Source: Carex sylvatica
Taxonomy: Eukaryota; Streptophyta; Magnoliopsida; Poales; Cyperaceae
DNA: 64,000 nucleotides
Direction of reading: 5' to 3'
NCBI GenBank assembly: GCA_964058845.1
Contig: CAXKVR010000233.1
Span: 186,001-250,000, forward strand
In this document: piece by piece, positions 11,167-21,381 of the stretch
Layout: every line of letters starts with the position of its first letter
How positions within the stretch are numbered: position 1 is the first letter of the stretch
The notes under the pieces: generated by a model
Databases searched by the model: none
The model's input: the letters and a program-made list of their open reading frames with translations, nothing else
Told to the model about the DNA's origin: nothing
Program-made: the position numbers and the translations under genes

Positions 11167-13291
11167 AGAGAAATAGTCTTCATCTCTTCTAAATGAAGAG
11201 TTTGGCATGTATTAAAGTCCAATTTTGCAAGCTCAAGTAATCTTTCATTTCGGTTTTCCTCATCATATTCTTCAATATAAAACCTTTCCTCCACTTTCAC
11301 CAGCATCTTATGCAATGGCATCTTGAGTGCGCGCAATACTTGTTTCTTTAGTGGGGATCTCAAATCATCGAGCATTAATGAGAGATGGCCCGTAGAAAAT
11401 GAAATTGCATCAGCAAGTATTTCCTCACCAGGAATCGCAAGATACCCTGCGTTATACAGGCTCAACAATCCTTTCGGATCCTTGCTTATATTCTCATCAA
11501 AGTTTCCTTGATCATCTTTGAAATATAGAAATACATCTGTAAATGTTTAAACACAGTAAATAGTCAGCTTAAGCGATTAATTTAATGTCTGGAGATAGAG
11601 GCGGAGCCACATGAGTCCAATATGTGACAATTCCCTCCCACTGCTAACTACGTCTCCAGATACAACTTCATAAACAAAAAAACTCATTAAACAAGAGGCA
11701 ACAATGTATGCTTTAAAAACTAAAACATTATTTTAAGAAAATGGATTCAGGAGTTCATCTATTTAAGATAAGTTGTTTTCTCAAAAGGCTGATATGAAAC
11801 TAAAGTTGATACGAAAGATGACTTCGGATGAAATTAATTGTATATTACCTGAAGACACGTTAAACCCGTGTTGCCTGAGTAGCCGGAAGTGAGTTGCCAC
11901 ATGATGAAGATCACAATTAACTAGTTTAGCATCATGAAGATGGCTTAATGCATCATAAATGTCCCTCTTAAAGTGGTAACCTATGCCAAGGTGTTCAATT
12001 GTATCAATTAAGTTCACCATCTCCACACTGTCAATGGTGGACCCAAGTATTGCCCTAACTTCCTCTTTTAGCTCCCTTGTCCTTGCTTCGATCCACTCTT
12101 TGGGCTTCTGCAAAACCAAATGTGCTGTATTAATTACACTCGTCTTGTATTATATAAATATATGGTACAAATAAGAGCTTTGTGAAAAATATTCAAGAAA
12201 TTTTCCTTGGGTAATTTTTATATAGTAATTTTAATGAAAAAGGGTTCAACTAATTAACTGAGGGTTTAAGTATTCTTATGCTTTCAAGGTTAGTACTGTT
12301 CCAATTGTAAACAGGAAATAAAACTAGCGTGGAAAATCTAAAACTGTCTTTCATTGTTGACCAGCTATATATAGATTATGGAGTATTTCCGATGCCCATC
12401 GGACCTACTTTTTGTTCGATGGGCTCCATGACCGTCTTGAAAACGAAGGAATTTTTGTGCACATGGATCTTAAAGTAGATCGTACGGTTTGAAGTGTTGG
12501 AAATTTCTGAAGGATACAACAATAGAGAGAAGAAATTTGCTGCTGAAATTAACTTTTATTGCTTCCTTAATTCGGATACAAAGTACATCTCAATTTATAG
12601 CTAAACATTAGTCTAAATCTAGAACATCTAAATTTAGCACCCACTAACCAAAGCTGCCATATTTAGCCCATGACAGCTATAACCTACCCATGACATGACA
12701 GCTGTAACTATCCCTGCACATGTCTAAAACAGAGCACAGTTTACACCTCATTCTTAACTAAAAATAGATCTATACCTAAAACCGTAACTTCTGGAAAACT
12801 GCAGCACCTATGCGCCTTGCTGACCTGGTTCATGATTTGGATTACATTCAACATGAAGCACATTAGACCCAAAAGTAGGTATTTTGTCCATCAGACCTAC
12901 TCCGTTCTCCTATATATTGTTAGCCATCAATCTAGAATATTTTAAATACAATTTAAGCACTCTTTAATTACTTTTGAAATTTACAGCAGTTATTGATAAT
13001 AATGAACAGTTAGTTATCTTTACTTTTCAGCGAAGTAGAACTACTCTCTGTTTATTATGAAACCACCAGTATATACAAGGCACCCAACAGCAAACAAGAA
13101 CTTAGGAGTTGATTTTCGTGGGAAAATACAGAGATTAACGTATGGTGGTATACCTGAATAGGGGCTGTGTGAATGATGAAAGTGTCAAGACTCCACGCAG
13201 TCGGCTCATAGTTAAAAAACCTGCGAGCAAAACCCTCCTCCTTCTCACTGTTGCAAACGGTGGGGCATGTTTTCTGTCCTTCACTATTCAT
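11167..13291 (-). pseudogene. Terpene synthase, proximal copy, exons 1-3 only
   Basis: Exon 1 is 13154-13291 (46 codons, starts ATG, contains RRFFNYEPTAW, an RRx8W motif at residues 23-33). Exon 2 is 11849-12107 (259 bp) with the conserved NLIDTIEHLGIGYHF and FRLLRQHGFNVS blocks. Exon 3 is 11167-11536 (370 bp) ending LEEMKTISL before a GTGAGT donor. All splice sites follow GT-AG and the phases (0, 1, 2) match the distal copy. These exons have no stop codon, but exons 4-7 with the whole metal-binding active site are absent, replaced by repeat and copia sequence. The missing 3' half makes it a truncated pseudogene. The family makes terpene skeletons from prenyl diphosphates. Confidence 0.9.
12495..12853 (-). 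mobile_element. Solo LTR in TPS intron 1
   Basis: A 359 bp sequence starting tgttggaaatttctgaagg and ending attcaaca is flanked on both sides by the 5 bp tgaag (12490-12494, 12854-12858). The first 150 bp are nearly the same as the LTRs of the element in exon 7 of the other TPS copy, and the rest diverges. The equivalent intron of the distal copy (about 27170) has no insert, so it arrived after duplication and then lost its internal part by LTR recombination. Confidence 0.9.
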
Positions 13292-13402
13292 CTTCCCACC
13301 TAGTTATATCAAGAGAATTTGTTTATTTTCTAAGCTTCACTATTGTAACTATGGATCCTTAACCCTTTTATTTCCTTGGACAAAACACATTGCATGTACT
13401 CC

Positions 13403-13412
13403 TATATATATA
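13403..13412 (-). promoter_or_regulatory. Putative TATA box of proximal TPS
   Basis: The minus strand reads ctatatatatagg about 110 bp upstream of the ATG at 13291. The same motif at the same distance is kept in the distal copy at 27725-27735. The two promoters are alike to about 13480, after which similarity ends. Confidence 0.5.
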
Positions 13413-13499
13413 GCACATGCATCGATCTCCTGCTTTTGTTTGATTATTAATTAATAATTATTTTTGAATAATTATATTCATCCCCACTCTCCTCTATCC

Positions 13500-14290
13500 C
13501 CACAGCTACAATTAATTTAGGAAGATTTTATTATGGTCCCCACTAAATATTTAAACACTTCTAAAATTAGAGAGTCAACGTTAAATAAGAAATGTGATAA
13601 TTATTTAAATGTTGTACTGTAGTTCCCACTAATTATTTAAACACTTCTAAAATTAGAGGTTATACTATGATCCTACTAATTATTTATCCATACAAAACAT
13701 TATTTATCACGATAGACGTATATAAGGTGATTATTCAAGTATTTTTACATAGGTATAAATACTGATAATACTTGTTATTAATACTTTTATATGTCAGTCA
13801 GTGTCATATGTAAAAAATATCTTCAAGCATAAGTATAAATACTTGCATGATGAGGTATAAATACTTGTGTGACGACGAGCCCAAAATTATGTCATCATGG
13901 ATCTCATTTGAAAGATAAAATTACGTAAAAGATATTCGTGGTTTTAGATTCGTAAAATCATCATAGATAAATATTTACAATAAAAAAAGGTATATATTAG
14001 GATCGGTTATTTGAAACAACCAATTCTAATACTTTTTTTTTTTTTTTGCAGAACTAAATTTGAAAATAGTACTATTACGATCGGGTTTTTGAAACAACTG
14101 ATCCTAATGCTAATTTGGCGCTAGGGTTTTCATTTTGCATCTCTGTACTTAGTCAAAAATTATGAGTCTCAATACTATTAGGATAGGTTCAATAAATAAC
14201 CGATCCTAAAAACAATAAGGATCGGTTTTTTTGAAATAACCGATCCTGATAACTCCCTATATAACCTGCTTAGGGTTCTTATTTTATTCG
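13500..14290. repeat. Spacer with short direct repeats and CACTA-like subterminal repeats
   Basis: From 13540 to 13680 the segment atttaaacacttctaaaa is present twice. From about 13980 to 14280 the motif ggatcggtt and its complement aaccgatcc recur five or more times in both orientations, often with gaaacaacc beside them. Clustered, two-way short repeats of this kind are typical of CACTA subterminal regions, but no CACTA terminus is visible here, so the class is an inference. No gene. Confidence 0.5.
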
Positions 14291-14305
14291 AAGGCCATGC
14301 AAATA

Positions 14306-14884
14306 TCATGCAACCCTCAAATCTTTGGTCTCATTGATTTGGTTTCGTGCCTCAAGTTTATAGAACTTAAGAGTGTATTCCTCCACACTTTTTGCACCTT
14401 GAGAGAGAGATTGAAATTGTTGAAAAAGTATTTTTCGGTAGTTAAGAGGGAGAAACTCACGGTTCATTTCACACTTCAAATCAAGCCAATCAGTGAGAGG
14501 TGGAAGGCTGTCGAGATAGCGGCGATACTTGAATGATTGCCACCATGCTGCTGCTCTATCTCGGAACCGTATTGTCACCAACGGCACTTGTTTGTCCAAA
14601 GGGATTTCTTTGAGCTCGAAAACTTCTTCAACTTTGTTCGTCCAGTCAAAATACTCTTCAGGATTTAAATGACCCAAAAAATCTGGAATTTCAACTCGTA
14701 GGCCTACATCCCACTTTGATTCTCGATTTTGCGGGCACTTATCATTGTTATTATGTGGATTTTGTGGATTGTTTGGATTGTTGATTGGAACAAGGCGTTT
14801 CACAAGATTAGTGATGAGTTGCATAGTTTCGACATGATTTTGTTGCATACGATCTACAACAGTAAGAAGTTTAGGGTCGGCCAT
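14306..14884 (-). pseudogene. Ty3/gypsy gag fragment
   Basis: The reading frame from the methionine at 14884 (MADPKLLTVVDRMQQNH) carries a Retrotrans_gag type core: VEIPDFLGHLNPEEYFDWTN, DRAAAWWQSFK, FLPLNYRKILFQQFQSLSQG and VEEYTLKFYKLEARN. It ends after about 190 residues without a zinc knuckle, and no protease or polymerase follows. A chromovirus-like gypsy origin is suggested by the gag pattern. Upstream, the frame reads straight through the primer-binding site, so the longer open frame to 15055 is not protein. Confidence 0.75.
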
Positions 14885-14998
14885 GAGGTTTGTGATGCTT
14901 GTAATAGGGGAAATAGTGTGGGTTTTGTCGATGGAGGTGAATTTGGTGGTTGTCGAAGATACAACTTCATGCAAGTGCGAAGGTGGTTGTTGAACCTG

Positions 14999-15011
14999 GC
15001 TCTGATACCAA
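14999..15011 (-). other. Primer-binding site of the gypsy fragment
   Basis: On the minus strand the sequence tggtatcagagcc is the 3'-end complement of plant initiator tRNA-Met, as in many LTR retrotransposons. It lies about 115 bp upstream of the gag start. The expected LTR end next to it, and the region to 15370, are degenerate. Confidence 0.6.
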
Positions 15012-15620
15012 TTGATGCAAAGCAGTCCTGATACTGTCTTGCCCGATAAGCTCAACTACTCAGTTTTATGGTAAAAGAGAAGAATAAAGAGTTATACCAC
15101 TTGACATAAGGCGGTCCCCATACGATATTACCCGTTAAGCTCACGTACCGGTTTAGTAGTAATAGAAAATAAAAGACAAAACACTCAAGTCAAAAGTTAA
15201 ACACACAATAAACTTTCTATTCAATAATCAATGCCCCCTTCATCCAACAGCGGCCATGAAGTTGGTGATGTTTGTTGAATATATATATCCTTGATTCGCT
15301 TGAATTTGTTGTGGCCATCATCTACATCCAAATCTGAATCGATTATGTCTTCGATACGTACTGCATCATTGTAGCATGATGATCACAGCCATGCCACTCC
15401 CTAGCCTTGCCGTGGCCACAATCGCACTAGGGAAGTCGGGCCCACCTGTCAGGATGAAGCCCTAGTTCATATCAAGGTGGTGCGACCATTGAAGCAGTCC
15501 GTATCGTTCAGATCTTGGTGCGGTTGAGAATATTTGAAAGATGCACGAATCATGAAGAAGAGTTTAAATTGAAGCATCAGATTGAGGCCCAACAACACCT
15601 GACAATACGGGTCCCCTTTG

Positions 15621-16812
15621 TCAGTGTTCAAAACCATGGTTCCGGAAATCGGCCGATTCTGAGTCAACTCGGAATCGGACGGGACCAGGCCGAGTTTTAC
15701 CCGAGTCTTGCGCCTGTGCGAGTTTCTCAGCAAAACTCGGATGAACAGTGCTTGACTCGGTTGAGTCAAGCCGAGTTACACTGAGTTGATCCGATTCCAG
15801 CCGAGTCACTCTAACCTGGACCGAGTCGGCTGTGCTGTTGTAGGTCGAGCAATCAGCGCTATCGGAGGCTCCAGTGTGCTGTCGAGCAATCATAGGTCGA
15901 GCAATCGGTGCTGTCGTTGGTCGAGCAATCGGTGCTGTCGTTGGTCGAGCAATCGGTGCTGTCGTTGGTCGAGCAATCGGCTGTGCTGTGCTATCCATTC
16001 GATTTTAATCGGTGCTGTCCATTCTATTTCAATCGGCGCAGAAATTTTAGTTGGCGCAGGAGTCTGAGTCCCATTCGATTATAATGGGAGAAGGAAATGA
16101 GAAAGGGGTCATTTCGGTGGGGTCAGCTGATCAGTGAAGTAGAAGAGAGAATTTAAGATGGGGGTGGGGCCATCTGTCATAGAATTAGAAGGGAGGAGTA
16201 AATCAAGGAATCGTGTCATCTTTGGTGCCATATATAAGACTCTGAATTAAATATTATGTATCCAATTGTTTCATTGAACCGTTAATTCTATTCATTTTAA
16301 TAAAACGTTAATTAGAAATTTTCATTCTAAGCTAATTTGTTAGCTATTTGTTTCATTAGATTCGAAAGTTCTATTTATAATTACATTTTTGTTTTCTATT
16401 GACATGTTTCGATTTTAATTAATCAAATTTATTTTACACCACTTTTGTATAAAGTTGAAATATTTTTAACAATTGTTTTTAATTAATGATCGATGTTGTA
16501 CGTTGAGTTTAATCCAGGCAGCTCGGTATAGCTTCTGGCAATAAAAGTGTGTTATATTTGTAATGTTTGTAATACATTATATAATTATTAGATTATTTGA
16601 GTATAATATTTTATCTTAATTAACATAGTTTTTTTACAAATTATTTTTTATCAATTGTTTTTCTATTTTTTGGCTACAAAACAGGTTTCTGCAAAAAAAA
16701 TATGAGTTACCGATCCGATTCTTCCGATTCCGGCCGATTCATCCGATTGTGATTCCACGGTCAAAAATCCGATTCCGATTCCGATTCCAGTTCTGAGTTT
16801 CAGAACCATGTT
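15621..16812. mobile_element. Probable non-autonomous DNA transposon, about 1.19 kb
   Basis: This insert is absent from the proximal duplicate (near 5560). It begins cagtgttcaaaaccatgg and ends ccatgttcaaaacctac; both ends hold the same words in partly inverted order, followed by related ccgattccg / cggccgatt blocks. The cagtgtt start recalls hAT ends. I could not find a clean target duplication, so class and exact ends are uncertain. It contains GC-rich gccgagtcactc-like repeats, a 24 bp tandem array and an AT-rich core, and no credible ORF. Confidence 0.5.
15893..15990. repeat. 24 bp tandem repeat, about four units
   Basis: The unit ggtcgagcaatcggtgctgt plus cgtt is repeated in register three times with a fourth partial unit that diverges into ctgtgctgt. 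On the minus strand it gives an ARPTTAPI repeat in an open frame, which is a by-product of the 24 bp period. It is confined to the insert described above. Confidence 0.85.
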
Positions 16813-18426
16813 CAAAACCTACCTGATTAAGCCAAACCCAATCAATCGAAGTTGACTTGAACTCCGACTGGAACCCAAGCCTATTTTGCATGCCATAAGC
16901 TGAAGTTTGAAGAATGCACAAGCAAAGCCCCTGATTGTTTCCAAACAAGCCCTTGGCCACTTTAAAATCTCACAAACTTGCCCATGAAGCTCCAATTTTA
17001 CTTAGATAACCATGTTAAAGGCTCAAATTATAGCCCAAGTCTCTTAGAAATTAAACATAGAGGCCATTGCCTATTAAAATGCTCACAAAAATGCCCTTCC
17101 AATTAAGTCATTAATTTTGCCAATAACTTTCTCATTATAAGTCCAAATCAACTCAAGTCCATCCCAAATCAACCCAAATTCAATTCTACATGACTCAAAG
17201 CCAATTCTTATATAATTTAAATCAAGCTACCAAATGACCAAATTTCCCCTGCATTGAGCCTTTACCCAATAATGACTTTGTCATCCAACGTGGTTAACTT
17301 TTAAATGACTTGTTTACTCTTGACTTAATGCCAAAGACATGACCAAAGCATGATCAAAATCCCAAATGACCAATGTATCCCTCCGTTTGAACCTCATGGA
17401 CTCCAATGTCCCTAAACTAGAAAAGACCGCAAAGTCTTCAAACTAGACATACACCCTTCAATTTAATGAGTAACATACCTATCATGCATTGATTGAATAG
17501 AATACCATATTTCCAATCTCATGCATGCATCATGGCATATTAAACACAAATAGATACACACACCTATGAAAACCAATGGTACACGATCAATATTTACACA
17601 TGAGCCCCCCCTTTAGCTTTACTATTCAGTTCCCTTGACAATAGGCCCAAATCCTATAATGAAGTGTTCAATAAGACCTGAAAAGCTTATTGATATAATT
17701 AATTGTGGGACTTACGCCTGTCAGGAGTTAAACGTCTCCACAATCAATAAACTCTCTTGACAACTAATCATGAATAGTAGCCTATCAAGGGTGAACCCAA
17801 AATAAACAGAAACGTTCAAAGCTCCCATGTATCCATGAGGACTTCCCTCTCCCAATTTCTAAGAGGCAGACAAAATATCAAAAGGGAAACATCCGAGGTC
17901 TGGACATATAACAATTTTGCACCCCACAATTATACAAATTATCAAATTATTTAATAATTATTTAATAATTATTTATTATGTCTGTTATTCATTAAAGTTA
18001 ACGTATATAAGTATAGAGTACATATAAGACGTAGCTATTGATAAAAATAATTTTTTTTTTTTTTTGAGAAAAAAAAAAAATTTAAGGAAGAGAAACAAGA
18101 ACACAATTTCTTTCTATTAATTCTTAAATATATTTTCTTCTCTTACATCCATAACAGAATATAACTCTATTAATAGACTCTTACCATTAAAGTAACTCTT
18201 CAAATTATTACAAGGATAAATGTAAAACATAATTCTAAACAACAACACTTAAACCTAACACTTGGTTACTAAAACTGCCTTAACTTTTTATAGAGAACTC
18301 CAAACACCAGAACCAACTGAAACTAGACTAGAAAACAAGTGAAAAACATAATTAATATGCCCAGGATGACCTACACTTGCCCCTTCAACTTATTTAATAT
18401 TGCCTCAAAATCTGACTGTGTTTGAC

Positions 18427-18465
18427 TTTATTCTTTAACAACTACTAGCAAATAACCTATTTATT
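18427..18465 (-). terminator. Putative poly(A) signals of the distal TPS
   Basis: Two AATAAA hexamers on the minus strand (18460-18465 and 18427-18432) lie about 55 and 90 bp after the TPS stop codon at 18519. They are in the non-duplicated strip 18390-18518, which is lost from the proximal copy. Confidence 0.45.
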
Positions 18466-18685
18466 TCATTCTCTGCATGAGAGCCATCTAGACTGGTAAT
18501 AGCATGCGGTTGACTTATTTAAATAGTGTAGGCTTCCAGCAGAAGCAGAGAACTTATTTTTTTCATATTGCTGGTTTTGTTGAACGCATCATTGAAGTAC
18601 ACATAAAAGGTCTCCATTTGTCTGCACTGATTAACAAGTACCTCATGTACTGTCTTGGGAACATCTGCTGGGTGAAGGCATGCCT

Positions 18686-19032
18686 TGTTGGAAATTTCTG
18701 AAGGATACAACAATAGAGAGAACAAATTTGCTGCTGAAATTTAACTTCTATTGCTTCCTTAATTCGGATACAAAGTACATCTCAATTTATAGCTAAACAT
18801 TAATCTAAATCTAGAACATCTAAATTTAGCACCCCACTATCTATCCTCCTATTACAAGCTGTCCCCAAAATAGAATTATTCCTCACGTATCCTGTTATTA
18901 CAAACAAAACCTACATGACTAATTATAGAACCCACTAACTCAACTACATGCCTAAAAATACATCACAACACGTTGCATCCAGATCTCTAAATCTGAAATA
19001 TTCAGATTCTAATTTTGTATCAATATTCAACA
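18686..19032 (-). repeat. 3' LTR of the exon-7 element
   Basis: 347 bp, starting tgttggaaat and ending attcaaca on the plus strand. It differs from the other LTR by one base near 18955 (aaaaat here, aaaact there). The last 13 bp are read by the element's own ORF, whose stop codon (tga) lies inside the LTR. Confidence 0.93.
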
Positions 19033-21158
19033 CTCCCCCTTGATACAAAATTGCCAACTCCATGCACCGATCGAAATTGTTCAAATTTGCTTCGTGCCAA
19101 TGCCTTCGTAAGCACGTCTGCTACCTGCTTGTCTGAATTGACATATCTGATCTCAACGTCACCATTTGTCACAAGGTCACGAATGAGATGAACACTTATG
19201 TCAATATGCTTGGTCCTTTCATGAACTTCTGGATTTTGCGCCATTGGTATTGCTGATTGGTTGTCACATAATATCACTGTAGGCTGTTGCTGTTCCTGCT
19301 CAAAATCAGCAAGTATACGCCTCAGCGAAACTGCTTGACATGCCGCTGAACTGACTGCTAAATATTCTGCCTCAGAGGTTGACAATGCTACAGTTGCTTG
19401 CTTTGAACTTTCACCAACCTTGACAATTACCTTCTCTTGCTTGATAACAGTATCTTCTGTGATCATCTTTTTCAAAATATCTCCCTTAATACTTTTCATC
19501 TCCAGAAAACCTCTTCCATTTCCAAAGGAATCAGACACTTGACTTGGCATGTCACCTCCTCTTTCCATGATTACCTCTGCTTGGGTTAACAGGTCTGGAG
19601 TCAATCCACTACCATCTAGTGCTGGAATTCTTACTTCTCTCTTCTTATCAATATTCCTTCCTTTTGTAAACTCTTCTTTTTCATCTCCCTCTCCTATCTT
19701 TTCTTCTATGGGCTCTTCTTCTTCTTCGACTACATGATCTTCCTCCTCCGTGATTGTAGGCTCTTGCTCAGGATTGACTTCTACAATATGTAGTCTCATC
19801 AAGGAAAGTCTCTTTTCTTCTTTCTCTGCCTCCATCTGTACAGGCTGGTCGAAACATGATTCTGCCATCCTCAGCACTTGTGTATTAGTAATGGTAACCA
19901 GATCCCCATCAGAATCCTTGTACTTGATCAGCACAGATTTTAATGAAGGAAAAATCTTTGTCACAATATCTCTCAACACCTTGAAACTACATTTTTCTGG
20001 CATTTGAGCCAGCCGTATATCATGGTTATACACCAGCTTCAACGACCTCTGACGATTGAGCCCTAGATTCTCCACCTTGAGGGCTTTTTCATCAAACAAA
20101 ATATTTCTACTCACCATGATTTTGCCACTTCCTGGACTGCTGCCACCATTTTCTTTTGTATGCACTCCTACTGTGCTTTTGCTGCTTGCATCAATCTTGT
20201 CAATTGCGCTGCTGGCCATGAAGAGAGTTGGTTGCGCATCCTCCTCTTCTGTATAATTTGCTTGACTCTCTTCTCTTTGCTTCTTCTTGTAGCAATCAGC
20301 CTGCACATGGCCGATTCTATGACAATAATAGCACTCCACGTCTTGACCTTCTTCTCTCTGTTTCTTGTAGCAATCGGCTTGCATATGCCCTCTCTTGTGA
20401 CAGTAGTAGCATTCTACATCTTTCTTCGGTTGATTAGAGTGCGGTTGACTGTAACTTGGATTGCCTCTGCCTCTATCGCCTTGACTGCTTCGACCTCTGC
20501 TGTTACGTTGGCCTCTACCTCTGCCTGTGTTGCCTCTTGTGAGGAAAGCCTTAGAATCGTCCTTCTCTTCAGATCTGAGAAGTCGTACTTCATGGACTTG
20601 TAGCGAACCCATCAACTCGTCGAAAGAGTATGTGGACAGGTCCTTGGACTCTTCGATTGCTGCCATAACATGGTCGAATTTTGAGGTAAGGCTGCGGAGT
20701 ACCTTCATAACCACGATCTTTTCTGTGATATCTTCGCCACAACTCTTGATTTGGTTGACGGTGGATGTAACTCTTGTGAGAAATGTTTGAACAGATTCGC
20801 CTTGATTCATGTCCAACGTCTCAAACTCTCTTCTCAAGCCTTGTAGCTTTATCTCGCGGACTTTCGAACTTCCCTGGAATGCAGTTTTCAGGGTTGTCCA
20901 GGCCTCCTTTGCCGATGCTGCTGCTGCTATTTTTGTGAACACCGTGTCAACAACGGCTTGTTGAATGAAGAACAACGCCTTCGCATCTCGCTTCGCTGTT
21001 TCTGCTGGTGTGGGATCTATGCCTGGTGCTCCCGTCTCCACCAATTCCCATAGACCTTGCGACTTGAGCAAAGTTCGTATCTTGATGCTCCAGAACTCAT
21101 AATTGTCTCCCTTGAACAACGGAATCGACGGATTCGAAACGCTCATGTTTTCTGCCAT
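19020..21158 (-). CDS. Chimeric gag - PB1 - RNase H polyprotein, 712 aa
   Basis: Residues 1-200 are a copia gag (UBN2 type: FKGDNYEFWSIKI, EAWTTLKTAF, VMKVLRSL). An RG-rich stretch (209-233) precedes two CCHC knuckles, C250-C253-H258-C263 and C276-C279-H284-C289, which are near copies of one another. Residues 371-437 form a PB1 domain (SLKLVYNHDIRLAQ, then the acidic OPCA box YKDSDGDLVTI at 413-423). With the trailing HIVEVNPEQEP and Glu-rich tail it strongly resembles plant TPR-PB1 proteins of the CLMP1/PHOX group. Residues 500-580 are of unknown origin. Residues 581-712 are the C-terminal part of copia RNase H (STSEAEYLAV, LCDNQSA, HERTKHID, ADVLTKAL); the first catalytic Asp region (DADW) is missing, so nuclease activity is unlikely. 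One open frame with no stop or shift. The start Met follows the primer-binding site closely, as expected for gag. Confidence 0.9.
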   Translation of the reverse strand: MAENMSVSNPSIPLFKGDNYEFWSIKIRTLLKSQGLWELVETGAPGIDPTPAETAKRDAKALFFIQQAVVDTVFTKIAAAASAKEAWTTLKTAFQGSSKVREIKLQGLRREFETLDMNQGESVQTFLTRVTSTVNQIKSCGEDITEKIVVMKVLRSLTSKFDHVMAAIEESKDLSTYSFDELMGSLQVHEVRLLRSEEKDDSKAFLTRGNTGRGRGQRNSRGRSSQGDRGRGNPSYSQPHSNQPKKDVECYYCHKRGHMQADCYKKQREEGQDVECYYCHRIGHVQADCYKKKQREESQANYTEEEDAQPTLFMASSAIDKIDASSKSTVGVHTKENGGSSPGSGKIMVSRNILFDEKALKVENLGLNRQRSLKLVYNHDIRLAQMPEKCSFKVLRDIVTKIFPSLKSVLIKYKDSDGDLVTITNTQVLRMAESCFDQPVQMEAEKEEKRLSLMRLHIVEVNPEQEPTITEEEDHVVEEEEEPIEEKIGEGDEKEEFTKGRNIDKKREVRIPALDGSGLTPDLLTQAEVIMERGGDMPSQVSDSFGNGRGFLEMKSIKGDILKKMITEDTVIKQEKVIVKVGESSKQATVALSTSEAEYLAVSSAACQAVSLRRILADFEQEQQQPTVILCDNQSAIPMAQNPEVHERTKHIDISVHLIRDLVTNGDVEIRYVNSDKQVADVLTKALARSKFEQFRSVHGVGNFVSRGSVEY
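19033..19045 (-). other. Polypurine tract of the exon-7 element
   Basis: The minus strand reads caagggggag directly before the 3' LTR start tgttgaat. It also encodes the last residues of the chimeric ORF. Confidence 0.75.
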
Positions 21159-21188
21159 GGTAGGATCTGCCCTGATCTCTAAACCTTA

Positions 21189-21201
21189 GGCTCTGATACC
21201 A
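21189..21201 (-). other. Primer-binding site of the exon-7 element
   Basis: The minus strand reads tggtatcagagcc, complementary to initiator tRNA-Met. In an ordinary element it would start 3 bp from the 5' LTR; here a 171 bp hairpin separates them and the first six bases (tggtat) are present on both sides. Confidence 0.85.
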
Positions 21202-21372
21202 TTTTGTTGGGATAAACTAAGCAATACTGCACTGCTTTGTGCCCGTATGCAAAGGATTGAAGAGAGAAAGGAAATAAAGCATTGTTTCTATTCAGAAAAA
21301 TATTCTTCTCTCTTCAATCCTTTGCATACGGGCACAAAGCAGTGCAGTATTGCTTAGTTTATCCCAACAAAA
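21202..21372. repeat. 171 bp perfect-arm hairpin inserted in the primer-binding site
   Basis: The left arm starts ttttgttgggataaac and the right arm ends gtttatcccaacaaaa. The arms match perfectly over 67 bp, with a 37 bp loop. The 6 bp atacca occurs on both sides (21196-21201 and 21373-21378). Inside the arms the sequence starts tgttggg and ends cccaaca, like copia LTR termini, so it may derive from the ends of a related LTR in inverted orientation or be a fold-back transposon. Confidence 0.85.
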
Positions 21373-21381
21373 ATACCAATT

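Larger units (their letters stand above)
15371..18389. repeat. Distal copy of the duplicated TPS downstream flank
   Basis: Matches 5318-8346 as described there. It ends at cctacacttgccccttcaac, after which this copy runs on into the 3' untranslated region and last exon of the terpene synthase, whereas the proximal copy jumps into other repeats. No gene inside. Confidence 0.85.

Noticed and set aside
13154..13291. Functional short TPS-like peptide from the proximal copy
   Set aside because: Exons 1-3 are open, but the catalytic half is absent and no terminator or alternative last exon is evident.
15621..15998. Minus-strand frame with ARPTTAPI repeats
   Set aside because: Created by the 24 bp tandem repeat, whose period is a multiple of three; no start context or homology.
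20160..20603. Plus-strand open frame of 147 codons
   Set aside because: It is antisense to the gag-zinc knuckle region of the chimeric ORF, with no domain of its own.
21189..21201. tRNA-Met gene fragment
   Set aside because: Only the 13 bp complementary to the tRNA 3' end is present; it is a primer-binding site. The same holds at 14999 and 35220.
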